A DNA stretch of 64,000 bases from Pseudomonas azadiae. GTDB lineage: Bacteria; Pseudomonadota; Gammaproteobacteria; Pseudomonadales; Pseudomonadaceae. The stretch's first letter is position 1, and each line of letters starts with the position of its first letter. The notes beneath the pieces are model-generated. The model saw only the letters and a list, made by a program, of their open reading frames with translations, had not been told where the DNA came from and made no database searches. Location of the stretch: the NCBI RefSeq assembly GCF_019145355.1, contig NZ_JAHSTY010000001.1, forward strand, positions 3,472,001-3,536,000. Reading direction: 5' to 3'. The position numbers and the translations under genes were made by a program. Below are positions 1 through 11,011 of the stretch, piece by piece.

Positions 1-50
1 CTTGCTGGATAGTTTGGACAAACTCCTCAACCACTGACTAACACATCAAA

Positions 51-137
51 TGTGGGAGCTGGCTTGCCTGCGATGCAGGCACCTCGGTACATCAGATGCA
101 CCGAGGTGATGCTATCGCAGGCAAGCCAGCTCCCACA
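51..137. repeat. REP doublet (REPIN), class A
   Basis: Two inverted REP arms: TGTGGGAGCTGGCTTGCCTG at the left and its reverse complement at the right. The loop contains a second dyad (CACCTCGGT / ACCGAGGTG). It lies just past the 3' end of the tolC-like gene, a usual place for REPs, and could form a hairpin at the transcript end. Directly visible; the family name follows from known P. fluorescens-group REPs. Confidence 0.93.
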
Positions 138-152
138 TTAGTTGTGGTGAAC

Positions 153-1592
153 TCAGTTATTCGGCCGCGCCTTCAATTGCTCGGCGGCAGCCTTGGCCAA
201 GTCCGGCGGCAGGAAGTCGCGGTCCGGGTTGTAGTCGGCCTTGAGGTAACGCGCCAGGTCCTGCAAATCCCCCGGGTTCAAGGTGCCGGCCGCCTGCTTC
301 AGGCGCAGGTTGTCGAGGATGTAGTCGTAGCGGCTGTTGTTGTAGTTGCGCACCGACGCATAGAGCTGGCGCTGTGAGTCGAGTACGTCGACGATATTGC
401 GCGTACCCACCTGATAGCCGATTTCCGTGGCCTCCACCGCGCTCTGGTTGGAGATGATCGACTGACGGCGAGCCTGTACCTGCTCCACATCGGTGTTCAC
501 CGCGCGGTGCAGGTTGCGCGTGTTTTCCACCACCTGGCGACGCAGGCCTTCGCGTTGCTGCTCGGTCTGGCCCAGGCGCGAGTACGATTCACGCACCTGC
601 GAGCTGGTCAGCCCGCCGCTGTAGATCGGGATGCTCAGGCGCAAGCCGATGGTGCGTTGTTCCACGTCACCCCGATAAGGCGTGCCGAAGGCATTCGGGT
701 TGCTGAAGCCAAGGGCGTCGTTGTCACCTTTTTCGTACTGCGCCACGGCGTCCAGGGTCGGCGCATGCCCGGCCTTGCGCTGCCTGAGGGTTTCTTCGGC
801 GGCGGTGACCGCGTAGTTGCTGGCGAGCAGGTTGAGGTTCTGGCGCCCGGCGGTTTCAACCCAGGCCTTGGCGTCGTTCGGCAATGGCGGTAATACGGGC
901 AGCGTGTGCACGATGCCCTGGATCGAGTTGTACTGGCGGTTGGTCAGGGTGATCAGCGCCTCGAACGCGTCTTCCACCTGACGCTGCGCCAGAATCCGGT
1001 TGGCGCGGGCGGTGTCGTAGCTGGCCTGGGATTGCAGCACGTCGGTCTTGTCCGACAGGCCCACGTCGAAGCGCTCGTTGGATTGGTCCAGTTGGCGCTT
1101 GAAGGCATTCTCTTCGGCCTTGGTCGAGGCCAGGTTGTCCTGGGCGCGCAGCACGGCGAAGTAGCTTTCGGCGCTTTGCAGGATTAGGTTCTGTTCGGTG
1201 GCCGACAGTTGCAGCGCGGCCTGCTCGCTGGTGGCTTCGGCCGCCTGCAACTGGAACCAGCGGTCGGCGCGGAACAGCGGCTGGCTCAAGGTCGCGCGCC
1301 AGGAGTGGGCATCACGGTTGGCGGTCGCTGCCGGCGTGTCGATCTGGGTGCGCACGTTATTGATATCGGCACCGCCCGACAGGTTTGGCAGCAGCCCGGC
1401 ACGGGCCTGGGGCACCACTTCTTTTTGCGCGCCATACTGGGCCCGGGCGGCGGCCAGGTCGGCATTGTTATCCACGGCTTCCTGGTAGACGCTGACCAGG
1501 TCAGTTTTCGCGGACAAGGGCGCTTCTGCTGCCCAGACCATTCCATTGGTCGCACAAGACACGGCAAGCGCCAGTGAGAGTTTGCGCAGCAT
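153..1592 (-). CDS. tolC: TolC family outer membrane efflux/secretion protein
   Basis: 479 aa, the usual length of TolC-type outer-membrane channel proteins, which form the trimeric exit duct for tripartite efflux pumps and type I secretion. The N-terminus has a Sec signal peptide (basic MLRK, hydrophobic core, cleavage likely after VWA near residue 21). The mature part shows the two related halves of the family, with helical segments rich in Ala, Gln and Arg and the turn AGLLPNLSGGADINNV near residues 65-80. The C-terminal tail is polar. It is monocistronic here: thiC diverges upstream and a REPIN follows the stop. Family assignment is firm; being the genome's principal TolC rather than a paralogue is inferred from length and the lack of pump genes nearby. 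Confidence 0.9.
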   Translation of the reverse strand: MLRKLSLALAVSCATNGMVWAAEAPLSAKTDLVSVYQEAVDNNADLAAARAQYGAQKEVVPQARAGLLPNLSGGADINNVRTQIDTPAATANRDAHSWRATLSQPLFRADRWFQLQAAEATSEQAALQLSATEQNLILQSAESYFAVLRAQDNLASTKAEENAFKRQLDQSNERFDVGLSDKTDVLQSQASYDTARANRILAQRQVEDAFEALITLTNRQYNSIQGIVHTLPVLPPLPNDAKAWVETAGRQNLNLLASNYAVTAAEETLRQRKAGHAPTLDAVAQYEKGDNDALGFSNPNAFGTPYRGDVEQRTIGLRLSIPIYSGGLTSSQVRESYSRLGQTEQQREGLRRQVVENTRNLHRAVNTDVEQVQARRQSIISNQSAVEATEIGYQVGTRNIVDVLDSQRQLYASVRNYNNSRYDYILDNLRLKQAAGTLNPGDLQDLARYLKADYNPDRDFLPPDLAKAAAEQLKARPNN

Positions 1593-1806
1593 GAGGCGTT
1601 CCCTTGATGAATATAATGAGTTGGAATATTACGGGTGTAATTTATATCCCAAGGCTAAAGCTGGCCCTGTGTGGCGTCAAGCCTTGAAGCAGTCCCCGAG
1701 TGTAGTGGCGCGATCACCGCACAACAATCTGCAAAAGAGCCATTCATCACGCTGAATGCACCGCTATTGGCAATTTGCCCGTGCCATGGTCTAGACTGGC
1801 CACGTT

Positions 1807-3960
<2,154 letters not shown>

Positions 3961-3990
3961 TCCGGGATTGCAGGCGCCTGTACCGGCCCC

Positions 3991-4056
3991 TTCGCGAGCA
4001 AGCCCGCTCCCACATTTGAAATGCATTTCAAGTGTGGGAGCGGGCTTGCTCGCGAA
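3991..4056. repeat. REP doublet, class B (GAGCGGGCTTGCTCGCGA)
   Basis: Inverted arms TTCGCGAGCAAGCCCGCTCC and its complement, about 25 nt each, with a loop holding AAATGCATTT. It sits between thiC and cytX and covers the spurious ATG at 4021 that opens the cytX frame. Confidence 0.9.
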
Positions 4057-4098
4057 AGCAATCTACCCAACAACACGTGTTCCTCAGAGATATCCCCC

Positions 4099-5388
4099 TT
4101 GAGCATTCAACCCAGCACTTATTCCCCTGATATCGCGGTGCCTGCTGACAAACGCGTCTTCGGCGCCCGCGATCTGTTTTCCCTGTGGTTCTCACTCGGC
4201 ATCGGCCTGATGGTCCTGCAAACCGGTGCTTTGCTCGCACCCGGCCTGGGCCTGTCCGGCTCATTGCTGGCAATCTTCCTCGGCACCCTGGTCGGCGTAC
4301 TGCTGCTGGCCGCCGTCGGCGTGGTCGGCAGCGACACCGGCCTTTCGGCCATGGCCGCCCTCAAGCTCAGCCTTGGCGCCAAAGGCGCGAGCCTGCCGGC
4401 GTTGTTGAACCTGCTGCAATTGATCGGCTGGGGCTCATTCGAGATCATCGTGATGCGCGACGCCGCCAGCCTGTTGGGCACGCGGGTGTTCGGCGACGGC
4501 AGCCTGCTGACCAGCCCATTGCTGTGGACCCTGTTCTTCGGCGGCCTGGCGACCCTGCTTGCCGTCAGCGGCCCACTGACCTTCGTGCGCCAGATCCTGC
4601 GCAAATGGGGTATCTGGCTGCTGCTCGCCGCCTGCCTGTGGCTCACCTGGAACCTGTTCGCCAAGGCAGACCTTGCCGCACTCTGGGCCCAGGCCGGTGA
4701 CGGTTCGATGCCGTTTGCGGTGGGTTTTGACATCGCCATCGCCATGCCGCTCTCGTGGCTGCCGCTGATCGCGGACTACTCGCGCTTCGGCAAACGTGCC
4801 AAGAGCGTGTTCGGCGGCACCGCGCTCGGGTTCTTTATCGGTAATTTCTGGCTGATGAGCCTGGGCGTGGCCTACACCCTGGCGTTCGCGCCGAGTGGTG
4901 AAGTGAACGCGCTGCTGCTGGCGTTGGCCGGCGCTGGCCTGGGGATTCCGCTGCTATTGATTTTGCTGGACGAGTCGGAAAACGCTTTTGCCGATATTCA
5001 CTCGGCGGCAGTCTCCAGCGGAATTTTGTTGCGCTTGAAGGTCGAGCACCTGGCATTGGCGATCGGCGTGATCTGCACCCTGATCGCCTGCTTTGCGCCG
5101 TTGGCCCAGTACCAGAACTTCCTGTTGTTGATCGGCTCGGTGTTTGCGCCGCTGTTTGGCGTGGTACTGGTGGATCACTTCATTCTGCGCCGCCGTGGCC
5201 AGGGCGTGGTCGCCAACCTGCGCTGGCCGGCCTTGTTGGCCTGGCTGGGCGGCATCGCGACCTATCACCTGTTGGCCAATTTGTATCCGGATGTCGGCGC
5301 AACCCTGCCGGCACTGGTGCTGGCAGGGCTGCTGCAGTTCATTCTCGGGCGTGTCTTCAGCGGCGCGCCGGCACCAGCTCAGGCTTGA
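4099..5388 (+). CDS. cytX: Putative hydroxymethylpyrimidine transporter CytX
   Basis: 429 aa from TTG 4099 (first residues MSIQPSTYSPDIAVPADKRV). The frame opens upstream at ATG 4021, but that codon lies inside a REP sequence, so TTG 4099 is preferred; its ribosome site is weak (AGAG). The protein is highly hydrophobic with about 12 membrane segments and belongs to the nucleobase:cation symporter-1 (cytosine permease) superfamily. The CytX subgroup is typically linked to thiamine genes and thought to import hydroxymethylpyrimidine. Its place 138 nt after thiC supports this; it may share the riboswitch-controlled transcript. The 3' end overlaps the convergent lipoprotein gene by 32 nt. Confidence 0.9.
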   Translation: MSIQPSTYSPDIAVPADKRVFGARDLFSLWFSLGIGLMVLQTGALLAPGLGLSGSLLAIFLGTLVGVLLLAAVGVVGSDTGLSAMAALKLSLGAKGASLPALLNLLQLIGWGSFEIIVMRDAASLLGTRVFGDGSLLTSPLLWTLFFGGLATLLAVSGPLTFVRQILRKWGIWLLLAACLWLTWNLFAKADLAALWAQAGDGSMPFAVGFDIAIAMPLSWLPLIADYSRFGKRAKSVFGGTALGFFIGNFWLMSLGVAYTLAFAPSGEVNALLLALAGAGLGIPLLLILLDESENAFADIHSAAVSSGILLRLKVEHLALAIGVICTLIACFAPLAQYQNFLLLIGSVFAPLFGVVLVDHFILRRRGQGVVANLRWPALLAWLGGIATYHLLANLYPDVGATLPALVLAGLLQFILGRVFSGAPAPAQA

Positions 5389-6103
5389 GGATGCCGTCGA
5401 GGCGCGAGTAGGGAATCTGCAATTCGACATGGCCCAGGGCGTACGGCGCGATGGTGCTGGTGGGGTACTTGAGGATCACTGCGCCGTAGGTCAGCGCCAC
5501 GTTCGGGGTTTTCTGGAAGGGGTAGGTTTTCACGAATTCCGGCTCCAGGCTCAGGCGGGTGCTGATCAGCCAGCTGTTGTGGGCCACCTGGGCGGCTTTC
5601 CAGAACGCGTCTTCCTTGCCGGGCAAGAGCATGTCGGTCAGCGACAAGGCTTTTTGCTGCTGGCGAGAATAGTTGATGAACGCGCGGCCCGGTTCGCCGT
5701 GGGTGGCGCCCTGGTCGAGGTAACTGGACAGTTCGATGATCACCAAGCCGTCATGCTGCTCGCGTACCTTGGCCTGCAAGTACATGCTGTTACGCGGCGC
5801 GGCGGTGCGCAGGAACTGCTCGCCGTAGCTCGCAAGGCTGGTCGGCAGCGGGTCGCTCGGGGCGGTCTGGGTCATTTCCAGCAGGCGCTGTTCGATCAAG
5901 GCGTCCAGCTTGGGTTCCTTGGCAAAGTGCACGGTGTCGATATTCACCAGCGGGCAATCGGCGCTGGCACAGCCCGGCTTGCTTTGCTCGGTGGCATCGC
6001 GGGTGGCTTCCAGCGGTGTGCGCCAGCTGGGTTGGAACAGGCTTTGGCAGGCACCGAGGGTCAAGGCGATGCAGGCCACGGAGGCAATTTTTAACAGCGA
6101 CAT
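5357..6103 (-). CDS. Lipoprotein with DUF3298/RsiV-like domain
   Basis: 248 aa. The N-terminus is a lipoprotein signal with lipobox L-G-A-C, lipidated Cys19. The rest resembles the DUF3298 (RsiV C-terminal-like) family: the pattern around DGLVIIELSSYLDQGATHGE and AFINYSRQQQKALSLTDML, then a C-terminal segment ending in a region about a polypeptide's alternative conformations at neutral pH (APYALGHVELQIPYS). Cellular function unknown; probably anchored in an outer-membrane or periplasmic face. It is transcribed alone, converging on cytX, and diverges from nudF. Family call fairly sure, role not known. Confidence 0.78.
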   Translation of the reverse strand: MSLLKIASVACIALTLGACQSLFQPSWRTPLEATRDATEQSKPGCASADCPLVNIDTVHFAKEPKLDALIEQRLLEMTQTAPSDPLPTSLASYGEQFLRTAAPRNSMYLQAKVREQHDGLVIIELSSYLDQGATHGEPGRAFINYSRQQQKALSLTDMLLPGKEDAFWKAAQVAHNSWLISTRLSLEPEFVKTYPFQKTPNVALTYGAVILKYPTSTIAPYALGHVELQIPYSRLDGILKPELVPARR

Positions 6104-6295
6104 GGATGTCCTTCGTCTAACGATGAGAGCGAAATTGTGCAGCTTCGACTACCGGCAAGGCAGTCAGTTCGCCACTAAGCTCATTAGAGTGAGTTTGAGG
6201 TCCGCCGTCTATCCCGGCAACCGGAAAGAGGCTGCATTAACGGGCATGAGCGCGTTAGGATGGCGCGAAATGCGCAGGCTCAACGAGGACAGGAT

Positions 6296-6913
6296 ATGAC
6301 GGACTTTGCAAAATCGACGCCGGGCAAGATCGAAATTGTGCAGCGCGACAATGCCTATACGGGCTTCTACAAGCTGGATCGCGTGCAACTGCGCCACGAA
6401 AAATTCGATGGTGGCATGAGCCGGGTGATCAACCGCGAAGTCTTTGTACGTCATGATGCCGTATGCGTGCTGCCCTACGATCCGCAGCGCGATGAAGTGG
6501 TGTTGAACGAACAGTTTCGCGTGGGCGCCATGGGCCGTGCTGACAATCCCTGGCTGATCGAAATGGTCGCCGGCCTGATCGACAAGGACGAGCAACCCGA
6601 GGAGGTTGCACACCGCGAAGCCGAAGAGGAAGCTGGGCTGACATTCTCCGCGCTGTGGCCGATCACCAAGTATTTCCCGTCGCCCGGCGGCAGTACCGAA
6701 TACGTGCACTTGTACCTGGGCCGTTGCGACAGCGCCGGCGTGGGTGGCGTCCATGGATTGGAAGAAGAAGCTGAAGATATCCGCGTCACCGTCTGGGCGT
6801 TCGAGGATGCCCTGCAAGCGGTGCGTGACGGCAAGATTTCCAACGCAGCCAGCATCATCGCCCTGCAATGGCTTGCGCTTAATCGCGCGGAAGTGAGGGG
6901 GTTATGGCAGTAA
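6296..6913 (+). CDS. nudF: ADP-ribose diphosphatase NudF (Nudix hydrolase)
   Basis: 205 aa from ATG 6296, preceded by AGGACAGG; an in-frame ATG at 6260 would add 12 residues without support. The Nudix box occupies residues 93-115 (G-x5-E-x7-REAEEEAGL), with the catalytic acidic residues intact. NudF hydrolyses ADP-ribose to AMP and ribose-5-phosphate. The order nudF, DUF1249, cpdA, yqiA, parE matches the classical gammaproteobacterial arrangement, which supports the specific call over a generic Nudix enzyme. The next gene overlaps by 10 nt, so they are co-translated. Confidence 0.94.
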   Translation: MTDFAKSTPGKIEIVQRDNAYTGFYKLDRVQLRHEKFDGGMSRVINREVFVRHDAVCVLPYDPQRDEVVLNEQFRVGAMGRADNPWLIEMVAGLIDKDEQPEEVAHREAEEEAGLTFSALWPITKYFPSPGGSTEYVHLYLGRCDSAGVGGVHGLEEEAEDIRVTVWAFEDALQAVRDGKISNAASIIALQWLALNRAEVRGLWQ

Positions 6914-7353
6914 AGGCACGGGAACGTTATCGAGTTGACCTGATCGGGCTGCAAGCGGCCTGTGAGGCCAACTATGCGCGATTGATGCGCCTGCTGCCCG
7001 ACATGCGTCACGCCCCCGAGGCGCGGCGCATCGGTGTGACCCATGGCGACCAGATGCTCGGCGTGCTGGCGCTGGAAGTCATCGTCAACTGCCCGTACAC
7101 CACCACCTTGCGTGTGCGCCAGGAGCACAGCCTGCCCTGGCTGCCGGTGCCGCAACTGGAAGTGCAGGTGTACCACGACGCGCGAATGGCCGAAGTGATC
7201 AGCGCCGAACATGCACGACGCTTTCGCAGCATCTATCCTTACCCCAACGTGTTCATGCACCAGCCCGATGAGAAAGCACAGCTCAATGTGTTCCTCGGCG
7301 AATGGTTGAGCCACTGCCTGGCCCTGGGTCACGAGTTCGAAGCTGTTCGGTAG
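6904..7353 (+). CDS. DUF1249 domain protein (YqiB-like)
   Basis: 149 aa, no signal peptide or membrane segment. The family is small, cytoplasmic and uncharacterised, and is nearly always found between nudF and cpdA, as here. Visible features are the N-terminal YRVDLIGLQAACEANYARL and the C-terminal EKAQLNVFLGEWLSHCL. Its ATG overlaps the nudF stop region by 10 nt. Function unknown. Confidence 0.88.
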   Translation: MAVKARERYRVDLIGLQAACEANYARLMRLLPDMRHAPEARRIGVTHGDQMLGVLALEVIVNCPYTTTLRVRQEHSLPWLPVPQLEVQVYHDARMAEVISAEHARRFRSIYPYPNVFMHQPDEKAQLNVFLGEWLSHCLALGHEFEAVR

Positions 7354-7450
7354 ATGTGAACTGCGTCGGGTTCCCGGGTTTCCTCTTTGTGTCCTGCCCC
7401 AGCATAATCACGCCAAACGTCCATTCCTGTGATTGCCTTGGGAGAGCGCC

Positions 7451-8266
7451 TTGCCGAGCGTATCCGCCGTGAGCCCCGATGCACCGGTATTGCTGGTGCA
7501 ACTGTCCGACAGCCATTTGTTTGCCGAGGCCGATGGCGCGCTGCTGGGCATGAACACCCGCGAAAGCCTGCAGCGGGTGATTGAGTTGGTGTGCGCGCAG
7601 CAGCCGTGGATCGACCTGATACTGGCCACGGGTGATCTGTCCCAGGACGGCACGCTTGAGTCGTACCGGCAATTTCGCGACATGACTGCGCCGCTGGGTG
7701 CTCCGACACGCTGGATTCCGGGTAATCATGACGAGCCGCCTATTATGGCCCAGGCCGCCGCGCACAGTGATCTGCTGGAGCCGGTGGTCGATATCGGCCA
7801 CTGGCGCGTCACCCTGCTGGACTCCGCCGTTCCCGGTTCCGTGCCGGGTTACCTGCAAGACCAGCAATTGCAATTGCTCGTCCAGGCTTTGAGTGAAGCG
7901 CCGAACCGTCACCACCTGGTGTGTTTGCACCACCATCCGGTGTCCATCGGTTGTGCCTGGATGGAGCCCATCGGCCTGCGTAACCCCGACGCTTTGTTTG
8001 CCGTGCTTGACCGTTTCCCGCAGGTGCAGGCGGTGCTCTGGGGGCACGTGCACCAGGAGATCGACCGCGAACGCAACGGCGTGCGCCTGCTGGCGTCGCC
8101 ATCCACCTGCATCCAGTTCGCGCCGGGCAGCGAGGATTTCATGGTCAGCGGGCAGGCGCCGGGTTATCGCTGGCTGCGGTTACATGCCGACGGGCGGTTG
8201 GAGACGGGTGTGGAGCGGGTGCAGGACTTCGTGTTTACGCCGGATTACGGCAGCAGCGGCTATTAA
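7451..8266 (+). CDS. cpdA: 3',5'-cyclic-AMP phosphodiesterase CpdA
   Basis: 271 aa from TTG 7451, which has GGAGAG at 7441-7446; another TTG at 7433 opens the frame six codons earlier but lacks a ribosome site. The metallophosphoesterase metal-binding series is complete: D-S-H near residue 20, GDLSQDG, GNHD, HHHPVS and GHVH. CpdA hydrolyses cAMP and so sets cAMP-Crp/Vfr signalling. It lies in the nudF-yqiB-cpdA-yqiA-parE cluster, separated from yqiA by a REPIN. Confidence 0.93.
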   Translation: MPSVSAVSPDAPVLLVQLSDSHLFAEADGALLGMNTRESLQRVIELVCAQQPWIDLILATGDLSQDGTLESYRQFRDMTAPLGAPTRWIPGNHDEPPIMAQAAAHSDLLEPVVDIGHWRVTLLDSAVPGSVPGYLQDQQLQLLVQALSEAPNRHHLVCLHHHPVSIGCAWMEPIGLRNPDALFAVLDRFPQVQAVLWGHVHQEIDRERNGVRLLASPSTCIQFAPGSEDFMVSGQAPGYRWLRLHADGRLETGVERVQDFVFTPDYGSSGY

Positions 8267-8271
8267 AAAAG

Positions 8272-8359
8272 GTGGGAGCTGGCTTGCCTGCGATGGCGGT
8301 ATGTCAGTTAACACCTGTGTGACTGAAACACCGCCATCGCAGGCAAGCCAGCTCCCACA
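8272..8359. repeat. REP doublet (REPIN), class A
   Basis: GTGGGAGCTGGCTTGCCTGC and its reverse complement around a loop with CGATGGCGG / CCGCCATCG. It lies within the nudF-parE cluster, between cpdA and yqiA, and could give a transcript hairpin there. Confidence 0.93.
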
Positions 8360-8452
8360 CAAGTTATTCAGTGTCTGGTGGTCCGGGGAACTCACACAGG
8401 CCCCCGATCCCTGTAAACTGCGCCCCTTTGGCAGCGTCACGGAGAGCCCGGC

Positions 8453-9061
8453 ATGTCGGCTTCGATCCTGTATATCCACGGTTTCAACAGCGCGCCGGCG
8501 TCCAACAAGGCCAGCCAGCTGATCAGCGTAATGGACAACCTCGGCTTGTCCGACCAACTGCGTGTACCGGCGTTGCATCACCATCCCCGTCAGGCGATTC
8601 CTCAACTCGAGGAGGCCATTGCAGAACTGGGTCGGCCACTGCTGGTCGGCAGCTCACTCGGCGGCTACTATGCAACCCACCTTGCCGAGCGCCATGGCCT
8701 CAAGGCGCTGCTGGTGAACCCGGCGGTCAGCCCCCATCGGATGTTCGACGGTTACCTGGGCACCCAGAAGAACCTCTACACCGATGAAACCTGGGAACTG
8801 ACCCACGACCACGTCACGGCGCTGGCCGAGCTGGAAGTGCCGGCGCCCCAGGATGCCGCGCGTTATCAGGTGTGGTTGCAGACCGGGGATGAAACCCTGG
8901 ATTATCGCCTCGCCCAGCAGTACTACCGGGCCTGTGCCTTGCGCATCCAGGCCGGTGGCGACCATGGTTACCAGGGTTTTGCCCGCCAACTGCCGGCGTT
9001 GTTGAGCTTTGCCGGTTTTGGCGCAGATCAGTACCAATCCTTCGATTTTGCAGCACTGTAA
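8453..9061 (+). CDS. yqiA: YqiA-family alpha/beta-hydrolase (esterase)
   Basis: 202 aa from ATG 8453 with GGAGAG upstream. The family is a short alpha/beta hydrolase fold; the nucleophile elbow is G-S-S-L-G-G and the N-terminal ILYIHGFNS gives the oxyanion region. A conserved late GGDHGYQGF supplies the probable catalytic His, and an Asp lies before it. The E. coli relative shows esterase activity on short acyl esters, but its physiological substrate is unknown. Located directly before parE, as in enterobacteria. Confidence 0.9.
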   Translation: MSASILYIHGFNSAPASNKASQLISVMDNLGLSDQLRVPALHHHPRQAIPQLEEAIAELGRPLLVGSSLGGYYATHLAERHGLKALLVNPAVSPHRMFDGYLGTQKNLYTDETWELTHDHVTALAELEVPAPQDAARYQVWLQTGDETLDYRLAQQYYRACALRIQAGGDHGYQGFARQLPALLSFAGFGADQYQSFDFAAL

Positions 9062-9106
9062 ACATCGCAGGTTACTTTTTAATCGAACGACTCACGACGA
9101 GACACC

Positions 9107-11011
9107 ATGGCCACTCCCAGCGCTAGCTCTTATAACGCCGACGCCATCGAAGTCCTCTCGGGCCTCGACCCGGTGCGCAAACGCCCCGGCATGTACACCG
9201 ACACCAGTCGGCCGAACCACCTTGCCCAGGAAGTCATCGACAACAGCGTCGACGAAGCCTTGGCCGGGCACGCCAAATCGGTGCATGTCATTCTTCATGC
9301 GGACCATTCCCTTGAAGTGTCCGACGACGGACGCGGCATGCCGGTGGACATCCATCCTGAAGAAGGCGTATCGGGCGTTGAGCTGATCCTCACCAAGCTG
9401 CACGCCGGCGGCAAGTTCTCCAACAAGAACTACCAGTTCTCCGGCGGTTTGCACGGTGTGGGTATTTCGGTGGTCAACGCCCTGTCGAACCATGTCCGGG
9501 TCAAGGTCAAGCGCGACGGCAACGAGTACGAGATGACCTTCGCCGATGGCTACAAAGCCACCGACCTGCAGGTGATCGGCACCGTTGGCAAGCGCAACAC
9601 CGGCACCAGCGTGTATTTCGCGCCGGACCCCAAATACTTCGATTCGCCGAAATTCTCCATCAGCCGCCTCAAGCATGTGCTCAAGGCCAAGGCCGTGCTG
9701 TGCCCGGGCCTGTTGGTGACCTTTGAAGACAAAGGCACCGGCGAGAAGGTCGAGTGGCATTACGAAGACGGCTTGCGCTCCTACCTGGAAGATTCCGTCA
9801 GCGACTTCGAACGCCTGCCCAACGAGCCGTTCTGCGGCAGCCTGGCCGGTAACAAAGAAGCCGTCGACTGGGCGCTGCTGTGGTTGCCCGAAGGCGGCGA
9901 CAGCGTGCAGGAAAGCTACGTCAACCTGATCCCAACGGCCCAGGGCGGCACCCACGTCAATGGTTTGCGCCAGGGTTTGCTGGATGCCATGCGCGAATTC
10001 TGCGAATACCGCAGCCTGCTGCCGCGTGGCGTCAAGCTGGCGCCGGAAGACGTGTGGGAGCGCATTGCGTTCGTGCTGTCGATGAAGATGCAGGAGCCGC
10101 AATTCTCCGGCCAGACCAAAGAGCGCCTGTCGTCCCGCGAAGCGGCGGCATTCGTCTCCGGCGTGGTCAAGGACGCCTTCAGCCTGTGGCTCAACGAGCA
10201 TCCCGAGCTGGGCCTGGCCCTGGCCGAGTTGGCGATCAACAACGCCGGCCGTCGTTTGAAGGCCAGCAAGAAGGTTGAGCGCAAGCGCATTACTCAGGGC
10301 CCGGCACTGCCCGGCAAGCTGGCTGACTGCGCCGGGCAGGACCCGATGCGTTCCGAACTGTTCCTGGTCGAAGGTGACTCCGCGGGCGGGTCAGCCAAAC
10401 AGGCTCGGGACAAGGAGTTCCAAGCGATCCTGCCGTTGCGCGGCAAGATCCTCAACACCTGGGAAGTCGATGGCAGTGAAGTCCTCGCCAGCCAGGAAGT
10501 GCACAATATCGCCGTGGCCATCGGCGTCGACCCCGGCGCGGCGGACATGAGCCAGTTGCGCTACGGCAAGATCTGCATCCTCGCCGACGCCGACTCCGAC
10601 GGCCTGCACATCGCCACGCTGCTGTGTGCGCTGTTTGTCCAGCACTTCCGTCCGTTGGTGGACGCCGGTCACGTCTACGTCGCCATGCCGCCGCTGTACC
10701 GAATCGACCTGGGCAAGGAGATTTTCTACGCCCTGGACGAAGCCGAGCGCGATGGCATCCTCGACCGCCTGGTGGCCGAGAAGAAGCGCGGCAAGCCACA
10801 GGTCACGCGATTCAAGGGTTTGGGTGAAATGAACCCGCCGCAACTGCGCGAAACCACCATGGACCCGAACACTCGGCGCCTGGTGCAGTTGACCCTGGAA
10901 GACTACGCCGCCACCTCGGAAATGATGGACATGCTGCTGGCGAAGAAACGTGCGCCGGATCGCAAGTCCTGGTTGGAGTCCAAAGGCAACCTGGCCGAGG
11001 TACTGGGCTGA
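9107..11011 (+). CDS. parE: DNA topoisomerase IV subunit B (ParE)
   Basis: 634 aa, full length for ParE. It supplies the ATPase and Toprim parts of topoisomerase IV, which decatenates daughter chromosomes. The GHKL ATPase motifs are present (EVIDNSVDEAL, DDGRGMPVD, GGLHGVGISVVNALS), and the Toprim domain has EGDSAGGSAKQ and the DADSDG metal-binding motif. The stop codon shares one base with the ATG of the following esterase-like gene (TGATG), so the two are translationally coupled. Partner ParC lies one gene further on. Confidence 0.98.
   Translation: MATPSASSYNADAIEVLSGLDPVRKRPGMYTDTSRPNHLAQEVIDNSVDEALAGHAKSVHVILHADHSLEVSDDGRGMPVDIHPEEGVSGVELILTKLHAGGKFSNKNYQFSGGLHGVGISVVNALSNHVRVKVKRDGNEYEMTFADGYKATDLQVIGTVGKRNTGTSVYFAPDPKYFDSPKFSISRLKHVLKAKAVLCPGLLVTFEDKGTGEKVEWHYEDGLRSYLEDSVSDFERLPNEPFCGSLAGNKEAVDWALLWLPEGGDSVQESYVNLIPTAQGGTHVNGLRQGLLDAMREFCEYRSLLPRGVKLAPEDVWERIAFVLSMKMQEPQFSGQTKERLSSREAAAFVSGVVKDAFSLWLNEHPELGLALAELAINNAGRRLKASKKVERKRITQGPALPGKLADCAGQDPMRSELFLVEGDSAGGSAKQARDKEFQAILPLRGKILNTWEVDGSEVLASQEVHNIAVAIGVDPGAADMSQLRYGKICILADADSDGLHIATLLCALFVQHFRPLVDAGHVYVAMPPLYRIDLGKEIFYALDEAERDGILDRLVAEKKRGKPQVTRFKGLGEMNPPQLRETTMDPNTRRLVQLTLEDYAATSEMMDMLLAKKRAPDRKSWLESKGNLAEVLG

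Noticed and set aside
4021-4098. Upstream ATG for cytX
   Set aside because: The codon and following region lie in a REP sequence; TTG 4099 begins the family-like N-terminus.
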